NCBI GenBank assembly: GCA_013416635.1
Contig: JACCHT010000001.1
Span: forward strand, 434,001-498,000
From: Candidatus Thiodubiliella endoseptemdiera
GTDB taxonomy: Bacteria > Pseudomonadota > Gammaproteobacteria > PS1 > Pseudothioglobaceae
Length of the DNA stretch: 64,000 bases
Direction: 5' to 3'
Shown: in pieces, positions 40,228-50,746 of the stretch
Layout of the letters: each line of letters begins with the position of its first letter
Numbering within the stretch: position 1 is the first letter of the stretch
Position numbers and translations under genes: made by a program
Notes under the pieces: generated by a model
Databases searched by the model: none
Told to the model about the DNA's origin: nothing
Seen by the model: the letters and a program-made list of their open reading frames with translations, nothing else

Positions 40228-40242
40228 AAAGTTAATGTTCAA

Positions 40243-41564
40243 ATGAAAAAATTATTTTCTAAACTTGAAAGTTGGCTACAAGATATTGCCCTAGAAATCA
40301 AACTAAAAAACCTTAAACAGGCAATCAAAAATCACATCAAGCGCTACTATCGTAGTTACCACATTCCTTTTTATATAATTGCGCTGTTACTTGTCTATAG
40401 TATTTATCTTTTCATTCCTGATTTCTACTGTTGGATGCTTAAGATACTTGATTTAGACAAAAAAATAAAACCAAGTGATATTGGTGCAGGCTTCATTGCA
40501 ATTATTGGTTTGATTTTATTTTTTCGAAGACTAAGAGAACAAGCAAAACAAACTGAAAATCAAAAACAACAAATCAAACTACAAATTGACCAGCGAATAG
40601 ATGAACGCTTTAATTCAGGCGTGAGTTTACTCGGTTCAAGCGAAACCTCAGCACGCACAGGGGCGATCTATGCCCTGTATGAATTGGCAAAAGAGGAGGG
40701 AAAATACTGCAAACAAATTGCACAAATTCTATGCTCACACATTCGCTCGAAAACCAATGAAGATAAATATCAAAACGAACATAAGAAACGCCCATCAAAT
40801 GAAATACAAACCACTATCGATCTTTTGTTTAGAGAAGATGGCTTGTATGCACAAGATTTTGCAAAGGAAGAAGGTTTTCCTAAGGTTAATTTATCTTTTG
40901 CTTATTTGGTTGGGGCAAATTTCACAGAAGCACAATGCCAAGGGGCAATTTTGGCAAGCACAATGCCAAGGGGCAAATTTTTAAGCACAATGCCAAGGGG
41001 CAAATTTCACAGAAGCACAATGCCAAGGGGCAATTTTGGCAAGCACAATGCCAAGGGGCAAATTTCACAGAAGCACAATGCCAAGGGCAAATTTTCGGGA
41101 GCACAATGCCAAAAGGCATTTTTGGAAAGCACAATGCCAAGGGGCAGATTTTTGGTAGCACAATGTCAAGGGCAGATTTTTTGGAAACACAATGCCAAGG
41201 GGCAAATTTTAGAAGCACAATGCCAAGGGGCAGATTTTTCGGATGCAGCTTTTCAAGGCGCCCATACTGATGTAAACATAAAGTATCCCATTCGAGCAGA
41301 GAGTTGGTAAACAAACAGAGTTAAAAACTATGTTGTTAGAAGGTGAGATAGCCCAAAATACAATCAAAACAATTGAAGATAATAAGCCTTATATGGATGA
41401 CGATTGGTATGAAAAATATGCAAGCAATTATTGACGAAAACAAAGGGAAAGACATCAAGTATGGTGTGCCAGAAGGTTGCATAACTGGTGTATTAGAAGA
41501 CAATGAAGAAACTCAAGCAATTATTGCCGAGATTAAAAAATTTAGCAGAATTGCAAACAACTAA
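40243..41564 (+). pseudogene. Membrane pentapeptide-repeat protein, frame-disrupted
   Basis: From an ATG at 40243 (MKKLFSKLESWLQD). Two transmembrane helices (about residues 35-58 and 80-98) are followed by a coiled-coil stretch (REQAKQTENQKQQIKLQIDQ), a helical domain (SGVSLLGSSETSARTGAIYALYELAKE, IAQILCSHIR) and a pentapeptide-repeat tract (GANFTEAQCQGA). The frame stops at 41310. The natural C-terminus continues in a second frame (FEQRVGKQTELKTMLLEGEI) and a third (IDENKGKDIKYGVPEGCITG) to 41564. Within the tract the repeats themselves rotate frame. The real start may be affected by MITE fusion upstream. Confidence 0.75.
40931..41243 (+). repeat. Tandem 27-30 bp repeats encoding pentapeptide units
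   Basis: Eleven units begin CACAATGCCAAGGGGCA. Starts are at 40931, 40959, 40986, 41016, 41044, 41074, 41102, 41130, 41159, 41188 and 41216, so spacings are 28, 27, 30, 28, 30, 28, 28, 29, 29 and 28. Only a 30-bp unit encodes two whole pentapeptides (AQCQGANFTE). Other spacings shift the frame, giving STMPRGKF-type and KHNAKGQI-type peptides, yet the main frame stays open throughout. Confidence 0.9.
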
Positions 41565-41593
41565 AAAAATAACAGAATTACTATTAACTCATT

Positions 41594-44500
41594 ATGATAA
41601 CACTATTTAAAAATATCCAAGCATTAAGCGCCTTTAAACAAGATGCACTTAATAAAAAATTATCGCACCTAGGCGTGCAAATTACAGGCACAGAATTTAT
41701 CCATTTTTCAGATTGTGAAAGTGAATTAAAAGAGGATGAAACAACAACGCTAAAAAATCTTTTGAGTTATGAGGCGTCGGTTGAATTAAGTGGTGAGCAG
41801 ATTGTTATCATTCCACGCCTTGGCACAATTTCACCGTGGTCATCAAAAGCCAGTGATATTTTGCATCTTTGTGGTTTGAAAAAAGTGAAGCGTATTGAGC
41901 GAGGTGTGATTTATCATTTTGATCAAAAATCACGGATAAAAAAGCAGTTCTGTCGGTGATTATGGATAAGATGACGGAATCTGAGTTGTTGTCTATTGAC
42001 GAAGCGCATAGTATGTTTGACGATTTTGAGCCGCAGCCTTTTGAGTGTGTTGATATTTTAGCCAATGGCAAGTCTGCATTAGAGGGTGCTAATACTGCCT
42101 TGGGCTTGGCACTTTCTAGTGGGGAGATGGATTACTTGGTTGATAACTTTACAAAATTACAGCGCAATCCAACCGATGTGGAACTGATGATGTTTGCACA
42201 GGCAAATTCTGAGCATTGCCGGCATAAGATTTTTAATGCTGATTGGACGATTGATGGCGAAGCACAAGCGAAAAGTTTGTTTGCGATGATTCGTAATACT
42301 TACCACCAGCATCCTGAGGGTTTATTGAGTGTTTATTCGGATAATTCTGCGGTAATGGCGGGTTATAAAGGTGGTCGTTTTTATGCAGATGAAAATGGCA
42401 AATATGTGAATTCAATCGAACATCGGGCAATTTTGATGAAAGTTGAAACCCATAATCACCCGACTGCAATTGCCCCACATCCTGGAGCGGCGACGGGTTC
42501 TGGTGGTGAAATTCGTGATGAAGGGGCAACGGGCAAAGGCTCTAAACCTAAAGTGGGCTTGTGTGGGTTTAGTGTTTCTAATTTGAAAATTAATGATGCA
42601 ACACAGCCTTGGGAAATTGACAATGGCAAACCGAGTCAAATTCAATCAGCTTTGGATATTATGATTGAAGGTCCGATTGGTGCGGCAAGTTTTAATAACG
42701 AATTTGGTCGTCCGAATATCTTGGGTTATTTCCGAACTTACGAACAAGCAATGCCTGATGGCGATGTGCGTGGCTATCATAAGCCAATTATGTTGGCAGG
42801 TGGCTTGGGGCATATTCAAGAGCAGCATATTGAAAAGGGCATCATTCCAGTCGGTAGCAAAATCATCGTGCTTGGTGGCCCTGCGATGCTTATTGGCTTG
42901 GGTGGTGGCGCGGCATCTAGCATTAAAAGTGGCGAGCAGAGTGAGGATTTGGATTTTGCCTCAGTGCAACGAGCTAATCCAGAAATGGAACGCCGTGCAC
43001 AAGAAGTCATCGACCGTTGTGCCAATATGGGAAAGGATAATCCGATTATTTCTATTCATGATATTGGTGCGGGTGGTTTGTCAAATGGCTTACCTGAATT
43101 GGTCAATGATTCGGGTAAGGGAGGTAAATTTAAACTGCGAAATATCCCAAATGATGACAAAAAAATGTCGCCATTAGAAGTATGGTGCAACGAATCACAA
43201 GAGCGTTATGTTTTGGCAATTGCCGATGAAAGCCTTAAATTATTTAGTGATATTTGTCAGCGAGAACGCACACCATTTGCCGTGTTAGGTGAATCTACCA
43301 AAGAACAGGAGCTCATTCTTAGCGATTCATTATTTGAAAATAACCCAATTGAAATGCCAATGGCTGTGCTACTTGGCAACCCACCAAAAACATCAATTAA
43401 TGCCATCACCCAACCTGTCAAACTCAACCCCCTGGACACAAAGTCGATTAAACTTAACGATGCGATTGCAAGGATTTTGCAGCTGCCAAGCGTTGCTAGC
43501 AAAAACTTTTTAATCACCATCGGTGATAGAAGTGTGACGGGTATGGTCGCCCGTGATCAATTCGTAGGCCCATGGCAAGTGCCAGTGGCAGATTGTGCGA
43601 TTTCTATTTCAGATTACACAGGTTATAAGGGCGAAATTATGTCATTGGGTGAACGGGCACCATTGGCGTTATGTGATGCAAATGCCGCAGCAAGAATGAC
43701 GATTGGTGAGGCTTTGACGAATATGTTGGGCGGTTATGTGGAAGATATTCACCACATCAGTTTGAGTGCAAATTGGATGAGTGCTAGTGGGCACAAAGGT
43801 GAAGATAGCAAATTATTTGCAGCAGTCCGAGCAGTTGGAATGGATTTGTGTCCAGAACTCGGTTTAACCGTGCCAGTCGGCAAAGATTCGATGAGTATGA
43901 AGAGTACTTGGGTGGAAAATGGTAAAGATAAATCTGTTACCTCACCTCTCTCTCTCATTATTACCGCATTTTCTAAAACTCCCGATGTCAGGGCACAAAT
44001 CACTCCATTATTAGACACCTCTTTTGAGAGTGAATTGCTGTTAATTGACTTAGGAAAAAATCAAAATCGCATGGGTGGATCGTGCTTGGCACAAGTTTAT
44101 AACCAAATTGGTGCTATCACACCCAATATGGATGACTCAGCCATATTTAAAGCCTTTTTTACTGTCATAAATCAACTCAATAAAGATGGTTTAATCGCCG
44201 CCTATCACGATCGCAGTGATGGCGGTGCAATCACCAGTTTATTAGAAATGGCATTTACTTCTCATTGTGGTTTAGACATTATTGAAGAGGATATCGACAC
44301 ACTCTTTAACGAAGAATTAGGTTGCATTATTCAAGTAAGCAACACCAACAAAGACGCAGTAACAAACGCCTTATCTAAAGCGGGTTTGTCAGACTACACA
44401 CGCACGATTGCCACACTGAATACCGCAGATACTATCAACATTGGTGATTACAGCGAAAAACGCACAACTTTACAACAACTATGGAGTAAAACTTCCTACG

Positions 44501-45381
44501 AAATTGCCAAACTCAGAGATAACCCTGAATGTGCTAAGCAAGAATTTGATTTAGTTTCCGAAGATACAGCAGGCCTACAAACCAAACTCACTTTTGATAT
44601 TAACCAAGCACCAAATATTCTCACCCATCGCCCTAAAGTAGCTATTTTGCGAGAGCAAGGCGTCAACGGGCAAATTGAAATGGCAGTGGCATTTGATAAA
44701 GCGGGTTTTGAAGCGGTTGATGTTCATATGAGTGATATTCTATCGGGTCGCTTATCATTGAACGAATTTAAAGGCTTAGTCGCTTGTGGCGGCTTTTCCT
44801 ATGGCGATGTTCTCGGCGCAGGTCGTGGCTGGGCAAGTTCCATTCTTCACAATCCTCGTGCCAAAAACGAATTTGAAACCTTTTTTAATCGCAATGACAG
44901 TTTTTCTTTGGGCGTTTGCAACGGCTGCCAAATGATGTCAAATCTAACCGACATTATCCCAGGTTCACAAAATTGGCCAAGTTTCAATCGCAATATTTCC
45001 GAACAATTTGAAGCGCGTTTTTCTTCAGTTAAAATCGGAAAATCTAACTCCCTATTCCTACAAGATATGGCAGGCTCGGTAATGCCGATTGCCATTGCTC
45101 ATGGTGAAGGTCGCGCCCTTTTTACAAACAATCAAACCAATAATATCGCCTTACAGTATGTCGATCACAATGCCTACCCAACCCAAACCTACCCCCACAA
45201 CCCAAACGGTTCTGATAACGCAGTAGCAGGCATAACTAACGACTCTGGCAGAATAACCATAATGATGCCTCACCCAGAACGCGTCATTCGAACCGTACAA
45301 AACTCCCACCACCCAAGAGATTGGAATGAACGCAGTCCGTGGATGAAAATGTTTGAAAATGCTAGGGGTTGGGTTGGTTAA
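41594..45381 (+). CDS. purL: Phosphoribosylformylglycinamidine synthase PurL, single frameshift
   Basis: Large single-chain PurL (about 1260 residues) of purine synthesis. An N-terminal PurS-like domain (41594 to about 41930) is followed by the linker, two AIRS-like synthetase halves ([48 protein letters not shown]) and a C-terminal glutamine amidotransferase ([26 protein letters not shown]). Frames change near 41930 around CAAAAATCACGGATAAAAAAGC; joining gives [17 protein letters not shown]. The remaining 1141 residues are intact. An error is likelier than loss. Confidence 0.93.
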
Positions 45382-45486
45382 ATACTAACATTTGAATCAA
45401 TAATGGGTAACTGAAATAATTAGCCAGGTGTTTTATAACTAAAAATTATTGTCTTTAAGGAGAATGATAGCATTCCTATTCTATTA

Positions 45487-45647
45487 GAGACCTTTGCATA
45501 AATATGAATAATCATCAAAACGCCATCTTTCATCAAATTACAAACTTTTTAAAAACACCCTTAGCCCTGCTAGGAGTGGATTTAAAAAATTTCCAATTTA
45601 ATAAAATCTGTCATTTTGCTAATCATCCCTATTTATGCAAAGGTCTC
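45487..45647 (-). mobile_element. MITE copy 10 (161 bp, orientation B)
   Basis: Full-length copy between purL and the YgjP-like gene. The flanks are TATTA (45482-45486) and TATTT (45648-45652), a target duplication with one mismatch, so probably an older insertion than the perfect ones. No gene lies between 45382 and 45713. Confidence 0.93.
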
Positions 45648-45713
45648 TATTTATTAAAAAGTGCCTATAATATCATGCGAAAATATACGAAATAGCAAAA
45701 AACCAAGGTCTAA

Positions 45714-46368
45714 ATGATAAATTATCAACTAATTCGCTCTAAACGCAAGACGCTTTCTACAAATTGATAAACAGGCATGTTTGCTCGTTCGTGCTCCGAT
45801 GCGTTTGAGTGTGAGGAGAATTGAGCATTTTATCAACGAGAAACAGAACTGGATTCAGAAGAAACAGGCGGAGATAAAAAGTAAAATTCCGCCCAAACAG
45901 GATTATGCAAGTGGTAATCAATATTTGTTTTTGGGTGAGCGGTATCCTTTGTTGCACATTGAATCAGGTAATCCTCTTAATTTTGATGGGCAATCTTTTC
46001 AACTCAACATTCAACATAAAGGCAATAAAGCTTTTCATTGGTTTTACAAGAAAGAATTTATCAAGACTGCTATACCCTTACTTGAGCAATTTGCCGAAAA
46101 ACACGGTTTGAACTATAAAGAAGTGCGTTTTAAAGCGCAAAAAAGTCGTTGGGGCTCTTGTAGTGCCAGCAATAATATTAACCTTAATTACCTTTTAATA
46201 ATGGCACCGATATCGGTGATTGAGATGGTAATTGCCCATGAATTGGCACATACAGTGCATAAAAATCACTCCAAGGTTTTTTATGAATTACTAACAACAA
46301 TGATGCCTGAACATAAACAAGCGGATGTTTGGCTTAAACAGCACAGTCGACTGCTGCACAATTTGTAG
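45714..46368 (+). CDS. YgjP-like M48-type metal-dependent hydrolase (DUF45), frameshift near the start
   Basis: Zincin-like protein with the active-site HELAHTVHKNHS near the C-terminus, after WGSCSASNNINLNY, both typical of DUF45/YgjP. The best start is the ATG at 45714 (MINYQLIRSKRKTLS). One restored base near 45757 gives LQIDKQACLLVRAPMRLS and joins the long frame. Without it translation would have to begin inside the conserved N-terminus. Total length would be about 218 residues. A substrate is not known. Confidence 0.8.
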
Positions 46369-46445
46369 TAGTTTCAAAAAAAAATAACACTAAAAAGTGC
46401 TGGTAATTGTTTGTTTTAGCCTGCTTAAAAAATCAAGGGTGTTTA

Positions 46446-46775
46446 TTATTTGTTGTTAAATTTCTCGGTTGCATTTTCCATTTCGCCTTTAAGTGTACCC
46501 ATTTCAGCCATTTCAACGATAATATCACCACCACCAACAAGTTCGCTGTTCATATAAATTTGTGGGAAAGTTGGCCAGTCGGCAAAAGCAGGTAGGTTTT
46601 GCATAACTTCTTGGTCGTCAAAAATATTAACATATGAAAACTCAATGCCGGTTGAGGCGAGTGTTTGTGAAGCGGTGGAGGAAAAGCCACATTGTGGGAA
46701 CTGTGGCGTGCCTTTCATGTATAAAACGATTGGTGCGCTATCAACTTGTTTTTGAATTTTTTGCATTATGTCCAT
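46446..46775 (-). CDS. grxD: Monothiol glutaredoxin (Grx4/GrxD type)
   Basis: Protein of 109 residues with the CGFS active site (GTPQFPQCGFSSTASQ, about residues 22-37), followed by WPTFPQIYMNSELVGGGDI for glutathione binding. Such proteins carry or insert 2Fe-2S clusters. Ordinarily the motif reads PxxPxCGFS, as here. The frame is intact; it is preceded by AAGGAATAATACC on the minus strand. Confidence 0.95.
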   Translation of the reverse strand: MDIMQKIQKQVDSAPIVLYMKGTPQFPQCGFSSTASQTLASTGIEFSYVNIFDDQEVMQNLPAFADWPTFPQIYMNSELVGGGDIIVEMAEMGTLKGEMENATEKFNNK

Positions 46776-46817
46776 GGTATTATTCCTTTAAGTATGTAAT
46801 TATAATAACCGAGTATT

Positions 46818-47405
46818 TTACTTGGTTGCTTGGGAAATTGTATACTTTTGTCCTTGCTTTATTTTTTTGTAGTTGCCGAAAACAGAATTAAAGTTGTCTT
46901 TAACAAAATGTCGCAAGCCATTGATAGTAACAAAGGTAATCTTGCCGCCTGGTTTGAGTGCATCGTAGGCATCATAAAGAATAATACTGAGCTGTTCTCT
47001 ACCGACTTTGGCAGGGACATTGGAAATGACTTGGTCGAAATAATTATCTTTATTGACACTTGAAAATGCGTCCGATAAATAAGCTTCGGCATTACTAAGA
47101 TGATTGCGTTTGGCGTTGATATTTGACAGTTCAACGGCAACAAAATCTTTATCTACCATCTGCACCTCCCCTTTTGGACAGGATTTGGCAACAGCTAAGC
47201 CGATTGGACCATAACCACAGCCTAAATCTAAACATTTGTCTGTTTCGTTGATTTTGAGATATTTCATTAACAATGCCGTACCGTCATCAATCGCACGAGG
47301 GGAGAATACACCCCAGCGGGTTTTGAGTGTTAAATCATGCCCTAATAAGTTGGCTTGAATGGTTAAATCTTGTTTGAGTTTGGGAATGTCATTTCTAAAA
47401 AACAT
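46818..47405 (-). CDS. Class I SAM-dependent methyltransferase (MTS/RsmC-like small domain)
   Basis: Protein of 195 residues. TRWGVFSPRAIDDGTALLM, motif I CLDLGCGYGPIGLAVAK and SNVPAKVG in place of the N-P-P-(F/Y) motif IV mark it as a methyltransferase small-domain protein related to RsmC/RlmG. The substrate is unknown; nucleic acid is likely for the family, but the NPP motif is altered. Its start overlaps the trhO stop by one base on the same strand. Confidence 0.8.
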   Translation of the reverse strand: MFFRNDIPKLKQDLTIQANLLGHDLTLKTRWGVFSPRAIDDGTALLMKYLKINETDKCLDLGCGYGPIGLAVAKSCPKGEVQMVDKDFVAVELSNINAKRNHLSNAEAYLSDAFSSVNKDNYFDQVISNVPAKVGREQLSIILYDAYDALKPGGKITFVTINGLRHFVKDNFNSVFGNYKKIKQGQKYTISQATK

Positions 47406-48367
47406 TATTTTTGCTCTGCTTTTTTGGCTTTTTTCTTAACTTTGGCGTTAATAACTTGTGCAGCATTGTCGCCGATATGTTCTTCGCCACGGATTTTTGC
47501 CAGTTCAATTTGGTGTTGCCTTTCTTTATAACGGTTGATTTGCGACTCAGAACGAGTGCCGTGACAACGAGGACAAGAAACTCCTTTTTCATAATGTAGA
47601 TGCTGTTTGTCGACATCGGTAATCGGATAACGGCAAGCGTGGCATTGGTCGTATTGCCCTTGTGCCAAATTGTGCTTAACGGCAACGCGTTCGTCGAACA
47701 CAAAGCACTCGCCATCCCAAAGACTGTCTGCTTCATCGACTGTTTCTAAATATTTTAAAATACCGCCTTGTAAGTGATAGACAGATTTAAAACCCTGTAA
47801 TTTCAAATAAGCAGTAGATTTTTCACAACGAATACCGCCTGTACAAAACATCGCTACTTTTTTGTCACGATATTGTTCAAGATTTTTTTTGGTGTAGGTC
47901 GGAAATTCTCTAAAAGTTTCCGTATTAGGATTGATTGCCCCTTGAAAACTGCCAATACCATATTCGTAATCATTGCGGGTATCAATCAGAACAACATCTG
48001 GGTCACTAATCAGTGCATTCCAATCTTGTGGTTTAACATAAGTACCTACCGAGGACAGTGGGTCAATGTTTGCCACGCCTAGAGTGACAATCTCCTTTTT
48101 GAGTTTAACTTTTAGGCGTTTAAATGGTAGTTTTTCACTTTGAGAAAACTTGATTTCTAGGTGATTAAAACGCCCATCATCTGCTAAAAATTGCACCAAT
48201 TTATCAATCGATTGTTGTGTACCTGCCACCGTACCATTCAGCCCTTCTAATGCCAAAAGAATGGTGCCTTTAATGTCTAAATTCAGCAATAACGCACGCA
48301 AAAGAGGTTGAAACTCTTCAAAATCATCAAGACGAACAAATTGATATAAAGCACAGACGGTGAACAT
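47405..48367 (-). CDS. trhO: tRNA uridine(34) hydroxylase TrhO (YceA-like rhodanese)
   Basis: Protein of 320 residues. An N-terminal acylphosphatase-like region ([13 protein letters not shown]) is followed by a rhodanese domain with [19 protein letters not shown] and the active-site loop [15 protein letters not shown]. The C-terminal cysteine-rich part ([14 protein letters not shown]) could bind zinc. The family performs oxygen-dependent hydroxylation of U34 in tRNA. Its C-terminus is lysine-rich. It is divergent from dxs across 82 bp. Confidence 0.93.
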   Translation of the reverse strand: MFTVCALYQFVRLDDFEEFQPLLRALLLNLDIKGTILLALEGLNGTVAGTQQSIDKLVQFLADDGRFNHLEIKFSQSEKLPFKRLKVKLKKEIVTLGVANIDPLSSVGTYVKPQDWNALISDPDVVLIDTRNDYEYGIGSFQGAINPNTETFREFPTYTKKNLEQYRDKKVAMFCTGGIRCEKSTAYLKLQGFKSVYHLQGGILKYLETVDEADSLWDGECFVFDERVAVKHNLAQGQYDQCHACRYPITDVDKQHLHYEKGVSCPRCHGTRSESQINRYKERQHQIELAKIRGEEHIGDNAAQVINAKVKKKAKKAEQK

Positions 48368-48449
48368 AAAGATTATTTACAATAAAAGCGTTTATTTTAC
48401 AATAAGGTGTCAGCGTATAATACATACCTTTAAAACACTTTATTAATGC

Positions 48450-50258
48450 GTGCTTGATTCAGTTAATTATCCAAAAGATATTAAACAACTTGATTTAACT
48501 CAGTTGCAATCTTTGGCGGATGAAATTCGTGCATTTTTAATTAATACGGTGCAAAAAACAGGTGGGCATCTTGCGCCTAATCTTGGTACGGTTGAAATGT
48601 CAATTGCTCTTCATTATGTATTTGATACACCAAAAGACAGCTTTGTATTTGATGTAGGGCATCAGGCTTATACCCATAAAATACTCACTGGGCGTAAAGA
48701 TAAAATGGATACACTGCGTCAAAAAGAGGGTATCTCTGGCTTTACTAAACGCTCAGAAAGTGTACATGACAGTTTTGGTGCTGGGCATTCTTCTACTTCT
48801 ATCAGTGCGGCACTCGGCATTGCGATTGGCAATGGTATTAATAATAATGGACACAAATCCATTGCTATAATTGGCGATGGCGCACTAACGGGTGGGATGT
48901 CGTTTGAAGCGTTGAATCACGCAGGGGATAGTGATGCAGATTTGTTGATTATTTTGAATGACAACGATATGAGTATCTCTAAAAATGTCGGTGCAATGAG
49001 TAAATATCTCACCAAACTCATCTCTGGCAAGGTGTATTCAACGATGCGCAATAAATCGCTGAATATTTTAGACAAAATGCCGAGAATGCGTGAATTTGCC
49101 AAACGCTCAGAAGAACATTTAAAAGGCATGGTATTACCGAGTACTTTATTTGAAGAATTGGGATTGGATTATTATGGTCCGATTGATGGGCACGATTTAC
49201 CCACACTAATTAAGACGCTACAAAATTTAAAGGCTCAAAATAAGCCAAGATTATTACACATCATTACTAAAAAAGGCTACGGTTTAAATAGTGCAGAAAA
49301 TGACCCGTGTAAATTCCACGGCATTGCCCCTGCTACTGATGGTGTTAATAATACTGTTACATTGGACAGTTATAGTGCTGTGTTTGGTCGTTGGTTGGTT
49401 AATGTGGCGGCTGAAAATAAGAAATTGATCGCCATTACGCCAGCGATGTGTACTGGCTCTGGAATGAGTGAGTTCGAGCAAAAATTTCCCAAGCAATATT
49501 TTGATGTGGGCATTGCCGAGCAACACGCTATTACTTTTGCAGGGGGGTTGGCAACGCAAGGACTAAAACCTGTGGTGGCCATTTATTCCACTTTTTTACA
49601 ACGAGGTTACGACCAACTTATTCATGACATTGCTTTGCAAAATTTGAATGTTATTTTTGCCATTGACCGTGCAGGTTTGGTAGGTGCTGATGGGGCTACT
49701 CATGCAGGGTGTTTTGATTTGAGTTTTTTACGCTGCATTCCTAATCTTACCGTTATGATACCTAGCAATGGTTTTGAGATGTTCCGAATGTTCAATACTG
49801 CTCTAAAAATGGATTCACCTGTGTGTATTCGCTATCCACGAGGCTCGGCAAATATTGAACATTATGAAACACAAGATACCGTTGAGGTTGGCAAGGCAAA
49901 TATTTTATTAGAAGGCAGTAAAACTGCTATTTTTGCGTATGGTAATTTTGTTAAAATTGCCTTAGAAGCAGGTAAAGAACTTGGTGCAACTGTGATTGAT
50001 ATGCGTTTTATTAAACCTTTAGATGAAGCACTGATTAGCAAAATAGCACACACACATCAACAATTGATTTCTATTGAAGACAATGCCATCTCGGGTGGAG
50101 GAGGTAGTGCAATTAGTGAATATTTACACCAACAAAAAATCAACACCCCGTTACAAATTTTAGGCTTGACAGATGATTTCACTGAACAAGGCTCACAAGA
50201 AGAACTTTATCAACAATATGGGTTAACCGCTAAAAACATCATTAATGTTGCGTTATGA
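48450..50258 (+). CDS. dxs: 1-deoxy-D-xylulose-5-phosphate synthase
   Basis: First enzyme of the MEP isoprenoid pathway, thiamin-diphosphate dependent, 602 residues. GGHLAPNLGTVEMSIALHYVF, FDVGHQAYTHKILTGR, GDGALTGGMSFEALNHAG, FDVGIAEQHAITFAGG and DRAGLVGADGATHAG are family motifs. The start is a GTG at 48450 since the nearby ATG is out of frame. Its end overlaps the DUF2062 gene by 4 bases. ispG, a late enzyme of the same pathway, lies just beyond on the other strand. Confidence 0.95.
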   Translation: MLDSVNYPKDIKQLDLTQLQSLADEIRAFLINTVQKTGGHLAPNLGTVEMSIALHYVFDTPKDSFVFDVGHQAYTHKILTGRKDKMDTLRQKEGISGFTKRSESVHDSFGAGHSSTSISAALGIAIGNGINNNGHKSIAIIGDGALTGGMSFEALNHAGDSDADLLIILNDNDMSISKNVGAMSKYLTKLISGKVYSTMRNKSLNILDKMPRMREFAKRSEEHLKGMVLPSTLFEELGLDYYGPIDGHDLPTLIKTLQNLKAQNKPRLLHIITKKGYGLNSAENDPCKFHGIAPATDGVNNTVTLDSYSAVFGRWLVNVAAENKKLIAITPAMCTGSGMSEFEQKFPKQYFDVGIAEQHAITFAGGLATQGLKPVVAIYSTFLQRGYDQLIHDIALQNLNVIFAIDRAGLVGADGATHAGCFDLSFLRCIPNLTVMIPSNGFEMFRMFNTALKMDSPVCIRYPRGSANIEHYETQDTVEVGKANILLEGSKTAIFAYGNFVKIALEAGKELGATVIDMRFIKPLDEALISKIAHTHQQLISIEDNAISGGGGSAISEYLHQQKINTPLQILGLTDDFTEQGSQEELYQQYGLTAKNIINVAL

Positions 50259-50746
50259 AAAAACTATTCAAACACTACACTCCCAGCCCTAACGAACTCA
50301 AAAACCACAAATATCTTGGCTGGTTAGGCAAACATCTACACGCTTCAAGCCTGTGGAATTTCAATAGAAAATCCGCTGCCAAAGCCTTTGCTGTTGGCTT
50401 ATTTTGTGCCTTTGTGCCCGTGCCCTTCCAAATGCTATTAGCCGCACCTGCTGCTGTCATATTCAATGCTAATTTACCATTATCTATTGCCCTAGTTTGG
50501 ATTACCAACCCACTCACCATGCCACCGATTTTTTATGCCTGTTATAAACTCGGTGCGTGGGTTTTAGGCGTTGGCATTGAGCAAGATTTTGTAATGTCGC
50601 TTGAGTATGCATGGCAGGTATTTGACACAATTTGGCAACCATTTTTATTGGGCTGCTTGATTGTTTCCGTTACTAGTTCGGTGTCAGGTTATTTTGTTAT
50701 TCAATTTATTTATCGTTACAAAGCCTACAAAAGAGCAAATAGATAA
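50255..50746 (+). CDS. DUF2062 membrane protein
   Basis: Protein of 163 residues with about three hydrophobic segments. WNFNRKSAAKAFAVGLFCAFVPVPFQM and ALVWITNPLTMPPIFYACYKLG are typical of DUF2062. Function is unknown. The ATG overlaps the dxs stop (ATGA). It is exactly adjacent, without a spacer, to the convergent ispG gene. Confidence 0.9.
   Translation: MKKLFKHYTPSPNELKNHKYLGWLGKHLHASSLWNFNRKSAAKAFAVGLFCAFVPVPFQMLLAAPAAVIFNANLPLSIALVWITNPLTMPPIFYACYKLGAWVLGVGIEQDFVMSLEYAWQVFDTIWQPFLLGCLIVSVTSSVSGYFVIQFIYRYKAYKRANR

Noticed and set aside
40931-41243. CRISPR-like array of regular repeats
   Set aside because: Unit spacing of 27-30 bp with no unique spacers of usual length, units coding for pentapeptides, and no cas genes.
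40922-41314. Long open frame on the minus strand across the pentapeptide repeat tract
   Set aside because: It only reflects the stop-poor 28-30 bp repeat read backwards; no ribosome site or protein similarity.
42233-43177. Overlapping antisense or out-of-frame genes within purL
   Set aside because: Shadow frames of the purL coding sequence without ribosome sites or recognisable domains.
48380-48425. Strong sigma70 promoter for dxs (TTTACA and TATAAT)
   Set aside because: TATAAT is present but the TTTACA lies only 14 bases upstream, too close; no better -35 seen.
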